Below the pieces are notes generated by a model. That model searched no databases and had not been told where the DNA came from. It saw only the letters and a list, made by a program, of their open reading frames with translations. A DNA stretch of 64,000 bases. It comes from Nemopilema nomurai. Its lineage: Eukaryota > Cnidaria > Scyphozoa > Rhizostomeae > Rhizostomatidae. The translations under genes and the position numbers were made by a program. The stretch spans positions 1 through 64,000 of the forward strand of contig ML133422.1 in the NCBI GenBank assembly GCA_003864495.1, given 5' to 3'. This document shows, one piece after another, positions 1 to 11,032 of the stretch (positions are counted from its first letter, which is position 1; each line of letters starts with the position of its first letter).

Positions 1-495
1 TCCGGTCGAAAGTCTCTATAGAGCAATGGCTACACGTTTCTTGATCGGTATAGCCTTTCTAAATGTGGTGTCCCTTTTTTCCATATCGCCAGCAACAATA
101 TTTACGATATCATTGAATGATTGTTTAGAAAATCGAAACTCCTGTTTCCAATAATCATCGAGCTGAGGCCTTTCAATAGCCCAAAAACGCTTTGCTCCTC
201 GAAGTAAATTTGCTTCTTTTAACATCCAAAAAGTTTGGCAGTTATTCATTGATGAGACAAAATAGTTTTGTCGTGCTATGGCCAAAAGAAAAGCTCTCTT
301 TGCCATCATCTGTTTCTTGCTAAGAGCTGATGCTCTTGAATTTGCAATGAATCGATAAACCATGACAAGAAACAAGATAGACGATTGTAGCTCCATCATG
401 ATAACGAATAAAGAAATTTTAAATTGGCGCGAACCAAGAAGCATAAATAGTGAAATTTTGGCGGGAAATATACCCTGCGTGTTATAAATGTGCAT
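1..495 (-). pseudogene. PIF/Harbinger transposase, N-terminal fragment cut by the window edge
   Basis: The minus-strand reading frame is open from about 495 to the window edge. Its last ~60 residues match the start of HARBI1-type transposases: an ERPQLDDYWKQ stretch, then FRFSKQSFNDIV, then the RKAIPIKKRVAIAL helix that precedes the DDE core. In this family that region is the N-terminal helical domain. The catalytic residues would lie left of position 1, so activity cannot be judged. The first ~90 residues (from MHIYNTQG) show no recognisable domain and may be untranslated. It could be an intact element continuing outside the window or a solo fragment. Confidence 0.75.
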
Positions 496-1463
496 GTTAT
501 TTTCTTGACCTATTAATTCCTTGAGGGTACTAAAGCATCCTTGCGAATACAGAGGTAACCGAGAAGAAATTTAGAGGCGAGAAAGGAAGATATTGTGCTG
601 CTGGGGCACCAAACGATACCAGCTGTATGAAGAATAGTTACACGCCAGGGGTATCGATGCACATCTTCCCAAAAAACAAGAAGCAAAGAAGACAGTAGGC
701 TTCTTTCATTCAAAGACATCGCGCTGGCTTTACCCCATTCGCAACTTTCGCGTTGTGATCTATCCATTTTAAACCAACTGATTTCGCCAGGAGGCTTGAA
801 ATTGATCTCCGGGATTCAAGGGGAAACATCACACGCCTAAGACGTCTTGAAACTGGTGCAGTTACGACAATCGATGCAGCAGGAACAATCCCACCAAATA
901 TTGAAACCGAGAGAGGTCAACGTAAAAAAAAAAAGTTTGTATAATAAGCTTTTAGTCAATATTAGTCAATATTAAAGTATAATAAGGTGGTTTCTACTAA
1001 AGAATTCATCTCAGGTTGACTTTGAAATTTGTGTATTTGTGTCATTTTATTCACTATCAAGGATTTGGAGCCCCGCCCAATAACTGTCAGACTGTAGTAT
1101 ATTTCCTTTATAACAATGGGCAGCATACCCCTACTTTTTAGCTGAGCCAAATCAAGTACCAAGGCTTATAATCCAGACTGCAGAGTATTGCAAGTGCACA
1201 CCCGAGATATTTTTTCTAAAATAGCACATTGCTCATGTACATTGCTCATATTCCCTTTTTAATTAATATTCTCGAAATCTAGCATAGTTGGGTGTGCTAT
1301 TGTGCACAATTGGAATGCACACTTAACCAGACGGCAAAATAGTTTTGGATGTAAGGGTATAAATGGTCTGTTTAGAAATGATGTTCCTGATGATTGTATA
1401 ATTATTGTTTACCATGGGGCTCCTGAAAGCAGGGATTAATTTCCAGTTATATAAAAATTTCAG
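496..1463. other. No supported gene
   Basis: Only short unconserved frames are present. A plus-strand stretch at about 777-930 reads as ~50 charged residues (containing LEIDLRDSRGN and a lysine run) without a stop, but I do not recognise it. The rest is AT-rich. Confidence 0.4.
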
Positions 1464-2540
1464 CTACCAAGCTCTGATGATGATTACGAAGATGCTACTG
1501 AAAATGAAAGTTGCTATGAAGAATTTGAAGATGACAGTGGAGATGAAGATGTCATGTACGATGTTATAGAATATAAGGCAAATTTAGATTCCAGTGGCAG
1601 TGATGCTGATAAGATGAAAAAGGATCTTCTACCCAAGAAACCCCAGAAAAATTGGAAAGGCTAATAGGAATAGAACAAGAAATTCAATCAAGTAAGTAAT
1701 TTTTTTAAAAAAAACTGAGTAAGAAATTTACAGTACCAAGATTTCGATTTGGGAACATTTTGAAGCCAAAATTTTCAATGGTTTACATTGAGCCCTTTGT
1801 TTTATTTGCTCTGCCAATGCAAAAGTCAGTTTAAATTGCTTTAAAAAATGGAGAACAATGGACACATGGTGTTTACAAATTTGTTTACAGTTTGGTGATA
1901 AAGCCCCTTTAACCATGCCCTAACCTGGTTCAACAACCTTTAATAGAATGAAACTCAATGTAGAATTACATTCCCACCCTTTGAAAGCTATAATTGTCAA
2001 GTACTCCATCATTTTGATCCAGTTAGCTGATTATAGTCACATTTTTTCTACAGCATTGATAAGAATGTCCCTATCCAAGATGAGCCCAAGTTCATTGTAT
2101 TCCAGTCAATGATGGTTGCACTATTCTCTTTGTTCTGTTTTAAATGTGGCGGAAAGAAACCAGCTCTTGAAGTCATAAAGTACGGAACAATGGTAAAGGT
2201 CATTCAATCCTGTAAAATATGCACAGTGGCCTCCACGTGGAGCAGCCAGCCGTTAGTCCATCAGCAAAGTTCTGCTTATTTTGCGACACATGGGTGTATG
2301 CTGCTATACTGCACGAACCTCTTTCAAGCATCAGAAAAAGTTGTTGTTCCCAACCATTCTGAGTTACTGGGACAACTACAGAGAAACAATATTAGCAGCC
2401 CTCAGACCATTGAAGAATCTTATCTGGAGCGGTGATGACAGATTTGATTCCATGGGTCACAATGCAAAATATCGCATATATTCCATGTATTGCTCGTCCA
2501 ACTCCAAGATTGTTTATTTTGAACTTCTGCAGGTTTGTAA
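1464..2540 (+). pseudogene. Kolobok-like DDE transposase gene, 5' exons (first half, before the Academ A insertion)
   Basis: After an acceptor-like ATTTCAG at 1463 comes an acidic exon (SSDDDYEDATENES, EEFEDDSGDED) ending at a GTAAGT donor near 1691. The next exon starts near 2055 after TTTTTTCTACAG. It encodes KFIVFQSMM, a CFKCGG/SCKIC zinc-binding pair and WSSQP, then GDDRFDSMGHNAKY, and ends with YFELLQ at a CAG|GTTTGT donor (2532). This order is typical of a multicopy cnidarian and fish protein family that I take to be a Kolobok-type DDE transposase; the DxRxDSxGH box would carry the first aspartate. Between WSSQP and RHMGVCCYT about 40 expected residues are missing and the frame shifts (near 2270), so it is a pseudogene. 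The superfamily name is inferred; the exon pattern and motifs are seen. Confidence 0.6.
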
Positions 2541-2568
2541 CTGGTTTTTGGTGTTTAAACACATATCA

Positions 2569-2785
2569 TAGTCCAGCTGTTATCGACCACAATTGTGCAC
2601 TTAAATGATTAAAGCATGAACTTTCCAGAATAGCTAACGAGTTACTCAGTAATCATATCTGATAAAGTGCCAGTCTGCATTGTGCCCGAGATCCGAGAAC
2701 TGCGCATGTCTGTATGGAAACGAGGCTTAGAATAAAGTACTCCCTAATCACTTTATATTTTGATATTTTTGTTTCAAAAACTTTC
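2569..2785 (+). repeat. Left terminal inverted repeat of Academ A
   Basis: Inverted match to 7741-7968. The inner ~180 bp, containing GCGCATGTCTGTATGGAAAC, is almost identical between ends. The outer ~20 bp carries small gaps: the right copy has extra bases between GTTAACAACC and CACAATTG. Confidence 0.85.
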
Positions 2786-3060
2786 TGCGATATGTGCAAT
2801 ATGCAAGGAAGCAATCTAATACATATCCGAGAACTGCGCATGTCAGTACGAACACGAGGCTTACAGTGAAATACGCCTTTATCATTGATATTTTTGTTGG
2901 AAAAACTTTCTGTGATATATCCAGTATGCAATTGTGCTATGGATCCAATAGCTACGCATTTCTCTATGAAAACGAGGCTAAGATTTAAGTATCCATAGTC
3001 ACCTTATATTTAGATATCTTTATTTGATAATCTTTCTGCGAAATGTATGTAAGCAAGCTA
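2690..3060 (+). repeat. Three sub-terminal tandem units next to the left TIR of Academ A
   Basis: Three diverged copies of a ~115-135 bp unit begin near 2690, 2824 and 2938. Each follows the order GCGCATGTC or a variant, GAGGCT(T)A, TATTTTGATATTTTTG or a variant, and CTTTCTGYGA. The first copy overlaps the TIR; the other two lie just inside it and have no counterpart at the right end. Confidence 0.65.
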
Positions 3061-3199
3061 CTTTTTATATGGGTATTGCTTATCTTGTTTACAATTCTAA
3101 CTATAAAGCAACGAACTTTGAAGGTAACTAGCATACATAATAGACAAACTACTGTTGGCAGTTGCCCCCACAATTGCAGAGTCCCGTACATGCCAGATT

Positions 3200-6100
3200 A
3201 GCTCTCATACATTTGCAGCGACCCCTGCATGGCCCCTACATTTGCAGTGGATTAGTTCATAGCATGTATCCTTTGCCTGAGGGAGTTCTGTCCAATATGG
3301 TGTCCACACAACGCCCTGTCGCTGCCATCCCCATTCTGATGGACTTGGAATTATAGGCTGTTTCAGAAGCGTTTGACCCCAAACAAAACCTCCTTGATGT
3401 ACCGCTCTTTTAACATGCTCGTGGAGGGCTGCTTGCGTAGGAGGGATGCCATCAATACTCCTTGATTTTTTTTAGAAGAGCTCCTGCCGCGCCTCATCGA
3501 CTCTGTTAAGGCTACTGGTACGATCATATAACAGAACCAGAAATCTCTCAAGCAGTGGCATGAGTCTGCTGAGGGCTTCTGTTGTTGACGCAGCTTTTAG
3601 GGTCATCAGGAAAGGCGTTAACTGAGGAAAGATCTTCCATATTTCCCAGGCTGTTTTTTTCCCACGTCCTCCAAAAAATGATACAGTATCGCACCCTGTT
3701 AAAGCATGGAAAACTGGTAAAGCTGATGCCTTATCAGTGCCTAAAGATTTTGCAACTATATGTGCAGGGATATACCGCATATTCTTGCCAGAGCCAAAAG
3801 TAGCCCAGACCTCATCAGCTTGAATAAAACCAGCAACTGAAACGGCATCAGCTTCACAGAACACAACACAGAACACAACAACATCTGTGTCATTACTTTT
3901 GATAAGTATCCGGCGGTGTCCGCTTAAAGTTGCATCACATGCATGAACAATTAACCGTGTATCTGCCTCTCCATGGCTGCAGGGCACAAGGTGATCTACA
4001 TCTCTTTGGGTACTAGAGAGCCATAAAACATCGTCGCCGTAAGTGGTGTAGATCTCCTTACCGTCGGGAATCGTCAAAGAAACCAACTGAAACATAAGAA
4101 ATAAGTTATTGCCAGAAACTAAAAGCATATGTCAGCATCATCAACATTATTAATAAAAGTATTGTTCAGACTTGCAAAGAATTGCTAACCTTGTTTGCAA
4201 GAAACTTAAACAGCTCGTCTTTGTTTTCATCTTCTCTAAGAAAGCCTTTCCAATCTGTCGGGATTCTTGTTGAGGCCATCACTTTTCGACGTTGCCCAGA
4301 ACCTCTCTTGCCTCGCAGTGATTTCGTCAACGAGTCCACTTTGTAAACATCCCATACTAGATCAATTCGCGAGGAATTTCGCAGTATTCTCAGAATGTGA
4401 GGGGCAAATATGGCTGTGAAATATTCATCGAGTGTGCGCACAGTTTTAGGCTGTAGCATCTTGACAGTGACAGCACCATCAATAATGACCATCAACAGAT
4501 GGTTTGGTCGTAGTCGGAACTTGTGCTGATAGGCTTGTTAAGCAGTTAATGAGGTCTGCTTTTTGGCCTTCTCTGAGCTGGCAAAATTGGAAAAGTGAAG
4601 GGGGCCATGGCTGATTCTCATATTTGAAGAAATCTTCTAGATTTCCGTCGCGGAATTGGCATGCTATATAAAGACGTGAAAACAGAGAGCAGTCTTGTTG
4701 AAGAACATGTAGCTTAGCTTTATCTGCGGGTACTTTCTTTTTCTCTGGCGTATTAAAGATTGATTAGCACATCTTCTTTATGGGATGGGTAACAGGCTTG
4801 CTTTTTTCGACAAATCGCTCCTTCAAAAACAGATTGAAATGTTTTTCACCAATACGTTTAGCATTGCGAACTGTCTCGATCACTTCATTAGACTTGACAT
4901 CGTTGGTATGAATCGCCAGCAAATATTCTCCTTCCTCTTCAAACGGATTGCCAAACTCTTCTAATGAGGACACTGTATTTACAACGTCCCTGAAAAGCGA
5001 GCGCTGGAACCCTGGCTTCTGCTCATGGTGCTTTTGATCTTCAGAGAAAGTATCAGCCTCATATTCTTTGATTATTCTTGACAATTCAGGGCCCGCCACC
5101 ATCCATCTCCTCAGTGCTCCTGGATCCTCAGTCAGACCAACAGCTCCCCCTTGTCCTTTGACGATTGCATTCTCTTGCTCGTGAGCATGATCAAGTGCAA
5201 TGGATGAAAATCTTCTTTTTGTCTTGTGAACAACGAAACAGCCTTGCATGAAGCACTTGTAAACATCTGGATTCCTAGAAGACAAAGCTTGCATGTCTCT
5301 ATAGTGAACCGAAAGCCACCTAGAGTAGTTTGGGTGATCCAAAGCAAACATCCATGGGAGTATTTCTCGTATCGCTTGAATATACAGAGGGAAGCTGGCC
5401 TCCCTGAAAGAGTGCACCAATCGAAGGTAGGTTAGTTCCAACTTAAGGACTTCATTCCAGTAAAGAAACTGTGGTGACTTTAACAGCATTTCGCTTCTCC
5501 AGGCATCAAAGGAAAGAAGGTGGTTTTCGTCTCTATTCTGTCGCGATGAATATTCATTATAAGCTTTCCTTATGAGAATATATAGGCTTGCAGCTGTGAC
5601 CTGGTGCGCACGGCGTGTGCGAGTTACACAACAAGCAGATAAGAATGAGTCAGCTACCCCCTGAGTAGCCACTCCGGCCATCCATATTATCTCTGCCCAC
5701 CCGCTCCCATCCAGCCACTTTCCAAGCACTTTTAAGAAAGCCATCTCAATGTGAAGCCCGCCAAACATGACTACATATCGGTCCTCGCTAAACTCATCCA
5801 ATGACCACTGTATTTGTTTAGCTAGAGCAAATAATGGCTGGTCCAGTACGAGGACAGGTGTCTGAGAAGGGTTCAATTGTTGTAAGGAAGATTTAATGAC
5901 CTTCATGCTGTGTGCAATCATTGCAAGTGAATGGGCATTCTCTGTAAACATCGGTAGCAGAGAAATGATCGCTGGAGAGTGGTTTGAGGGAACAGATCAA
6001 AAAGCATGGTAGGCTGCCCAAGAAACAAAATCTTCATCGCCGATTTTTCCTTTTTCAAACAGAGCCAGAGCATTTCTCAGCCAGTCTTCTTCATGATATT

Positions 6101-7515
6101 CGGAGTTACAATTAAGGCAGTCATTAGATTCAAATAGTTTTTTCTTGTACCACTGGTGCATATAACTCAGCAGCTGGAAGCGACACAGGTAAAACCTCGC
6201 TATAACTTGGTGGCAGTTGCGATATCGTCTTTGAGTTTGAAGGCTTAACAAACTAAAATACGTCCGGACTTCTTGGTGTTCTGCCATTATCTGTAGAAGG
6301 ATAGAAATTGCTGTCCCGTGAAATGAGCCTTTTGGTGTGTTTGAACTGGTGTTGTGGTCGATGTTATCTACTGCTGCAGTGCAAAAACATCACTTCTAAG
6401 CTTGGCAGGGCAGACCACATCTTCTCTTTCATATCTTTCTATTACTGAATTTGCAATTTCAGTAGACAATGTTAAGAATCGATCGTACGAAATACACAGT
6501 CCTAGCTTATAAAAAGCATCAACAAGAGAACGGTCTTGTGTTGTTCCATGAATCTTTAAGGCAGTATAGATTGGTAGTGGACACTCTTTCTCTCTAATAT
6601 GGCGATGGCGCGTGCTCCCTGAAGACTCAGGCCGATCACGAGACCTTGAAATATTGTTGAAAACAATAAGCTGAGCGATTGACAGACATGCTTGGCTATC
6701 TGATGGGTTTTAGTAAAGACCCTTTCCGTATCATTCCTAGCAAAGTGAGCAGAGATGGTGGTAAAGAGCTTTTCTGGCATTCAGGGCTAAATGAACCATT
6801 GAACGAGTTTTTTACTTTTGAGATGTCTTTTCTAACAAGATTAGCCGCTTTAGCAAGGCACCACGCATCAGTATCCTTTTGCTTTACGTCGCTTAGAATT
6901 CCTCCGATTTCACTTCGTAAGACCAAACGAACGTCTCTTCCCTCTGCGTGTGCACTAAGATCTGGGCACGCTAAAAGTACCCTCTCCTTCAATCTTGTAG
7001 CATGAACCGTTCCAGAATCTGCTCCAAGGTCTTTGAGCTTGAACGTATAGAAACTAACTAGGTCTGATAATGTAAGTATGGCTGGCTTTTCATTCTCAAG
7101 CCTATCTTCAATATACGAAAGCAGCTCAGCAAAGGCAAGCTCTTTAACATCAATTGAGTCTTTGTCGTCGCCATCAGATTTCGTAGATTTCTGCTTTAAC
7201 GGTCTTGCCCGGTTATAGAAGGCAACAAACATTTGGCATGTTACTTTGCCTCGATGGCAATTAAATCTCCGGCCGCGAGCTTAGCAATGATTTTTCTGTC
7301 ATTCAATAGGATGGCACTCTCCCTTACATTCTTATCGATCTCAATAGTAGAGGCAGAGTGTAAGTTCTGAGGCTCATCTTGGTTCTCACAGAAAAAGCAA
7401 CGATAATGTGGATTAAAAACTGCCTGACTAGATCGTTTTGCTTTGACAGGACTAGAACAGAGCAGAACTTCTTGAGAACAATCATCGTTTTGCATTTCCA
7501 CATCTTCAATTTCAA
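3200..7515 (-). pseudogene. Academ-like transposase with XPG/FEN-like nuclease, subfamily A (broken)
   Basis: Reading from 7515 downward there is an N-terminal zinc-binding block: CFFC, then GDLIAIEAK followed by HAKC. The expected Tyr codon after EAK is TAA, and a frameshift follows near 7235. Next come a helical region (6696-7232), a TAAVDNIDHN box with FHGT (near 6320-6370), VLVLDQPLFALA (near 5850), FGGLHIEM (near 5755) and DHAHEQENAIVKGQGGAVGLT (near 5130-5190). An ANKV|GTTAGC donor and a TTTCAG acceptor mark a ~100-bp intron at 4087-4190. The nuclease block follows: GEADTRLIVHA, NDTDVVVF, FHALTGCDTVSFFGG. The C-terminal LIHCKC (near 3235) is the start of a Cys-rich tail that is otherwise lost. 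Several stops (for example after KKMC near 4764) and frameshifts show it is inactive. In the family this would be cut-and-paste transposase plus structure-specific nuclease; roles are inferred. Confidence 0.65.
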
Positions 7516-7740
7516 AGACCTTTCTTTTTTTTCAAGCGTTCTAGTTTTGTGTTGTTGAAATGATCTCTACATGACTTGTGCCAAGATGCCTTGTTATCAA
7601 TTATATTCTATTGAAATTCAATGCTTTCTGCGAACGTTTTAAAACAAATCACGTCAACACCAAGATTTTTGAATTCTTTTACATCTCCGGCAAATCTGAC
7701 ATAACCAACTCCTGAATCTTTTCTTTTCGAATTTGCAGGG

Positions 7741-7968
7741 CAAAGTTTTTCAAACAAAAATATCAAAATATAAAGTGATTAGGGAGTACTTTATTCTAAG
7801 CCTCGTTTCCATACAGACATGCGCAGTTCTCGGATCTCGGGCACAATGCAGACTTGCACTTTATCAGATATAATTACTGAGTAACTCGTTAGCTATTCTG
7901 GAAAGTTTCATGCTTTAATCATTTAAGTGCACAATTGTGGGTGTTTTTGGTTGTTAACAGCTGCACTA
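7741..7968 (-). repeat. Right terminal inverted repeat of Academ A
   Basis: Reverse complement of 2569-2785. It ends at CTGCACTA|TCA, where TCA repeats the bases left of the element. Confidence 0.85.
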
Positions 7969-8049
7969 TCAAGGTGAAAATTTAATCAGATGTTTTTATA
8001 GCTTCTGTAACATATTGTGGATAATTTTCAATTTTTATTTTTGTCGACA

Positions 8050-10125
8050 GGCAAATGAGGCAGGGACCAGCAATGCCATGGAGTTGCTTGGGGACAAGAA
8101 GTGCTTTGAAAGGCTTCAAAAAGAAAACATTGATGTTTCAGTGTTTGTGTCAGACTGCCATACTGGGATAGCTAAATGGATAAAGGACCACCAGACAAGC
8201 ACCCGGCACTTTTATGACATTTTGCATGTGGCAAGGTCCATTTGTAGAAAGATTGCTCAAGCTGCAAAAGAAAAAGGTTTAGGGAGATTGCAGCATTGGA
8301 TCAAGGGTATCCGGAGGCATTTGTACTGGTGTATTTTATCAACACGGCGAGGATTGGGAGCGCTCATATATGCCAAATAGGCATCTATTATGAGACATGT
8401 TGCAGACAAGCATGATGGCCATGACAACCCCTTTTCCACAAATGTAAGCATCAGGATTTGGAGCGAACGAAGTGGATTAAGAAAGGTAGATATTTTTTGC
8501 TTTTCCTATTTTTCAGACCTTGCATTCATCCTTTAGGCCAAAACACAAATGGTGATGTCCCTTATTTGATGGACTATTGAAACAGCAATACACATAAGAT
8601 TCATTGTGAATAATATAATAAATAGTTACAGCAACAAAGGTAACATTTCGGTTTTGTGCCATCACTATATTTCTTGTATTAGAACCCTAGCAATGCACAG
8701 TACCACTACTGTTCTGTGTTACTCATAATCTACAATTAAATTTTTCAGGAACGCCAGCATATGACAAACTGGACTCAATTTTAATGAACAAAAGGATTGT
8801 GAATGATATCGAGAAACTTTCTCCCGATTTGCAGACAAGTTGCTTGGAAGACTATCATTCACTGCTCAACCACTGGCACCCAAGAATGTTGTGCTTTTCA
8901 TTTGTGGGAACGAAATGCAGGTTTTTGTCTTTTTCACAGTTCTGTTTGAAACTACTTCATTAAATAGTTCTCTCTGTATTACATAGTGAAATTCGGTATC
9001 CCTAAAGGCTCACAGATTATTTGATGATTTTTGAAAGTCATTAAAATTTTGTGTTCATTTCCATTATAGGCCCAGCTCTGGTCCAAATTAATTTTAAAGC
9101 ATTATTTTAATTTTTATGTTAATAGTGCTTACCAATTAATAGTGCTTTCCGTATTGTTATTTTGATGTATTGTGTACCAAATATTGTTTACATTGTTTAG
9201 TTTTGTGTTTATGTTATTTTTTATTGCTTTCTCAACTTTTTCAATGACAATACTTGCTGTTCTCCACTTCAATGAGAATATTAAACGGGAAAGACGAACA
9301 ACAATAACAGGAGAAAAGTCGCTGCATGTGTCCTACCCTAAATACAAACTTGGTGATGAAGTTGTTTGGCTTTTAAACTTTCCAGAATTATACTACTCTG
9401 AATACTTTGAAGTAACTTTTGAATCAAGCTTAAAACTTTACCTCCCTTTTTTACAGGCTATGTTAGTGACCTCAGACAGTTGCTATTTCCCATGCCCAAA
9501 GACAGAATGAGTTCTGTGATGGAGAGAGAGGCAGAACTGATTCCTGATACACTTCCAAGTCAGTTCCAGGACAGGGCAACCAGGCAAGAAGCCATTAATA
9601 CATGGGAGACAAGACAACGAGCAATTACAACCTTATTTCCTTCAGGTAATCTCAATATTCCTTTTCTTCCAAATAAAGTTTCAATTAAAGAATGACCATA
9701 TATTATGAAATAAAGTTTCTTTAGTATAATATATGAATCTGAGCACTTCAAGATATATCAAGTATATACTTGTTTTCCTAGGAAAATGTATGATTATTTC
9801 AGGTATTTTTCAATCTCTAGGTATGTTTATGTTGCATTTCAACTAGTCATTGCTTAAAACAATTGCAATCCACAAAATATGTCATCATTTCTTATCACTT
9901 AAGAGGTTTATGTTTGTGTTCTATACTATGATTTCCTGTTGCAAACGTTGGTGATAACAACTTGGTCACATTTTAGCTGAAGAGCAGGATATTCTGGCAG
10001 AACAGCAAACAATGCAAGATTCAACAGAAAATGTTAAAGCAACAAAAAAGAAAAATTTCTTCTGTCCGTCATTGTAGAAAATGTGGACAGCCACGAAAGG
10101 GAAATACATGTAACAATCCACCTTC
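8050..10125 (+). pseudogene. Kolobok-like DDE transposase gene, 3' exons (after the Academ A insertion)
   Basis: A TTGTCGACAG acceptor (8049) opens an exon whose first codons (ANEAGTSNAMELL) continue in phase with the YFELLQ exon at 2532. It carries VFVSDCHTGIAKWI (second Asp candidate), HFYDILHVARS and LYWCILSTRRG. An in-frame TAG replaces the Trp expected after YAK (8378-8380), and a 1-nt shift follows near 8440. The next exon (8749 to about 8920, after TTTTTCAG) encodes YDKLDSILMNKR and LEDYHSLLNHW (candidate Glu). Then come LAVLHFNENIKRER and VSYPKYKLG (9240-9370), an exon ending TTLFPSG|GTAATC (9477-9645), and a last exon near 9976-10125 with CRKCGQPRKG, a probable zinc finger. The whole is a decayed intron-bearing transposase gene. 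Confidence 0.6.
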
Positions 10126-10451
10126 AAAATTAAATTATTAGTTTATTTTGTTTAATTTTGTTCAGCTGAACAATAGGGTGAGGTTCTTCTTATGTTTCGG
10201 CTTAGTCATTAAAATTTCCTAAATGTGGAACATAGGAGAGATAAGGTACATACACTTTACACTGTACCAGTAAAAATTTGGATCCACAACAAAGGTACAA
10301 CAGGTTAGCATCCCATTAACTGTTTTATAAATTCTTAAAATTTTGGTTTCCTCTGTCTTTGAAATAATCTTGTTCTGTAGCAGTGTACACATTCTTGAAA
10401 GGTAAATTGGCATGAGACCTATAAACATGGTCTAGATGACCTTGACACCAA
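10126..10451. other. No supported gene
   Basis: AT-rich spacer between the Kolobok-like 3' end and the hAT-like element. No conserved frame on either strand. Confidence 0.5.
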
Positions 10452-10494
10452 CAGGGGCGGATTCAGGGAGAAATCTGACTACAGCAAAGGAAGG

Positions 10495-10528
10495 TTAATT
10501 CCTACGCGGGGCCCCTAAAAATTAAGTC
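10495..10528 (+). repeat. Ngaro split repeat B2
   Basis: 34 bp beginning TTAATTCCTACGCGGGGCCC and ending AAATTAAGTC, identical to 10999-11032. It marks the 3' end of the element on the minus strand, next to 43 bp of the hAT-like host. Confidence 0.75.
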
Positions 10529-10803
10529 CTTATCTCAGGAAAAACATTTTGGGCTTTCGGTGCATCAGCCCTTGAATTGCCTGAGCAATGACATACTTTA
10601 TGGTCGGTGTTTGATTCGAGGGAAAAAACTCAGTTTTTTAACCCGCCAATCATACTGATACACCTGTCACGCAGTGAATACTGTGTGAAACTTAGCTGGA
10701 AGAGAGGGAGAAGGAGGTGTAGTAGGGGCAGGTAGGGAAAACAAAGTAACAGAGGGGTGGGACTGGGTGGGGAAGAACGCATATACGTGGTGTGATCCAC
10801 GTG

Positions 10804-10998
10804 CTGTGTAGCGGTCAATAACCAGATATGCTAAGGCACTGCCTTGTACGATACCACGAGGTAATTAGTACAACAATAGTCAACAAATTATGATTGACAG
10901 TCTTGTGGAGGTGGACGTGCAGCACGACACGAACCTCCAAATAGTTGTGAGCGCCTTCCCCGCGGGTATTAACTCGAATTAAAGATATTAATTCCCAT
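10804..10998 (+). repeat. Ngaro split repeat A2
   Basis: 195 bp starting CTGTGTAGCGGTC and ending TAATTCCCAT. It matches 16359-16553 with only a few differences, for example CAACAAAT versus CAGCAAAT. Confidence 0.9.
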
Positions 10999-11032
10999 TT
11001 AATTCCTACGCGGGGCCCCTAAAAATTAAGTC
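10999..11032 (+). repeat. Ngaro split repeat B1
   Basis: 34-bp copy of B2 directly abutting A2 with no spacer. The satellite begins immediately after it. Confidence 0.75.

Larger units (their letters stand above)
2569..7968 (-). mobile_element. Academ-like DNA transposon A, 5,400 bp, TSD TCA
   Basis: Long terminal inverted repeats bound this element. Left (from 2569) begins TAGTCCAGCTGTTA and right (read from 7968 on the minus strand) begins TAGTGCAGCTGTTA. The repeats then run about 200 bp at very high identity through CACAATTGTGCACTTAAATG. The 3-bp direct repeat TCA flanks it at 2566-2568 and 7969-7971. It lies inside an intron of the plus-strand Kolobok-like gene, in opposite orientation, so the host exons on both sides remain in register. 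It encodes one broken transposase-nuclease gene. Short 3-4 bp duplications and an XPG-like nuclease fit the Academ superfamily as known; the assignment is an inference. Confidence 0.75.

Noticed and set aside
513..767. 84-residue minus-strand frame next to the Harbinger fragment
   Set aside because: No recognisable motif and no conserved neighbour; likely chance.
5226..5435. Plus-strand frame opposite the Academ A core
   Set aside because: Shadow of the conserved minus-strand coding sequence.
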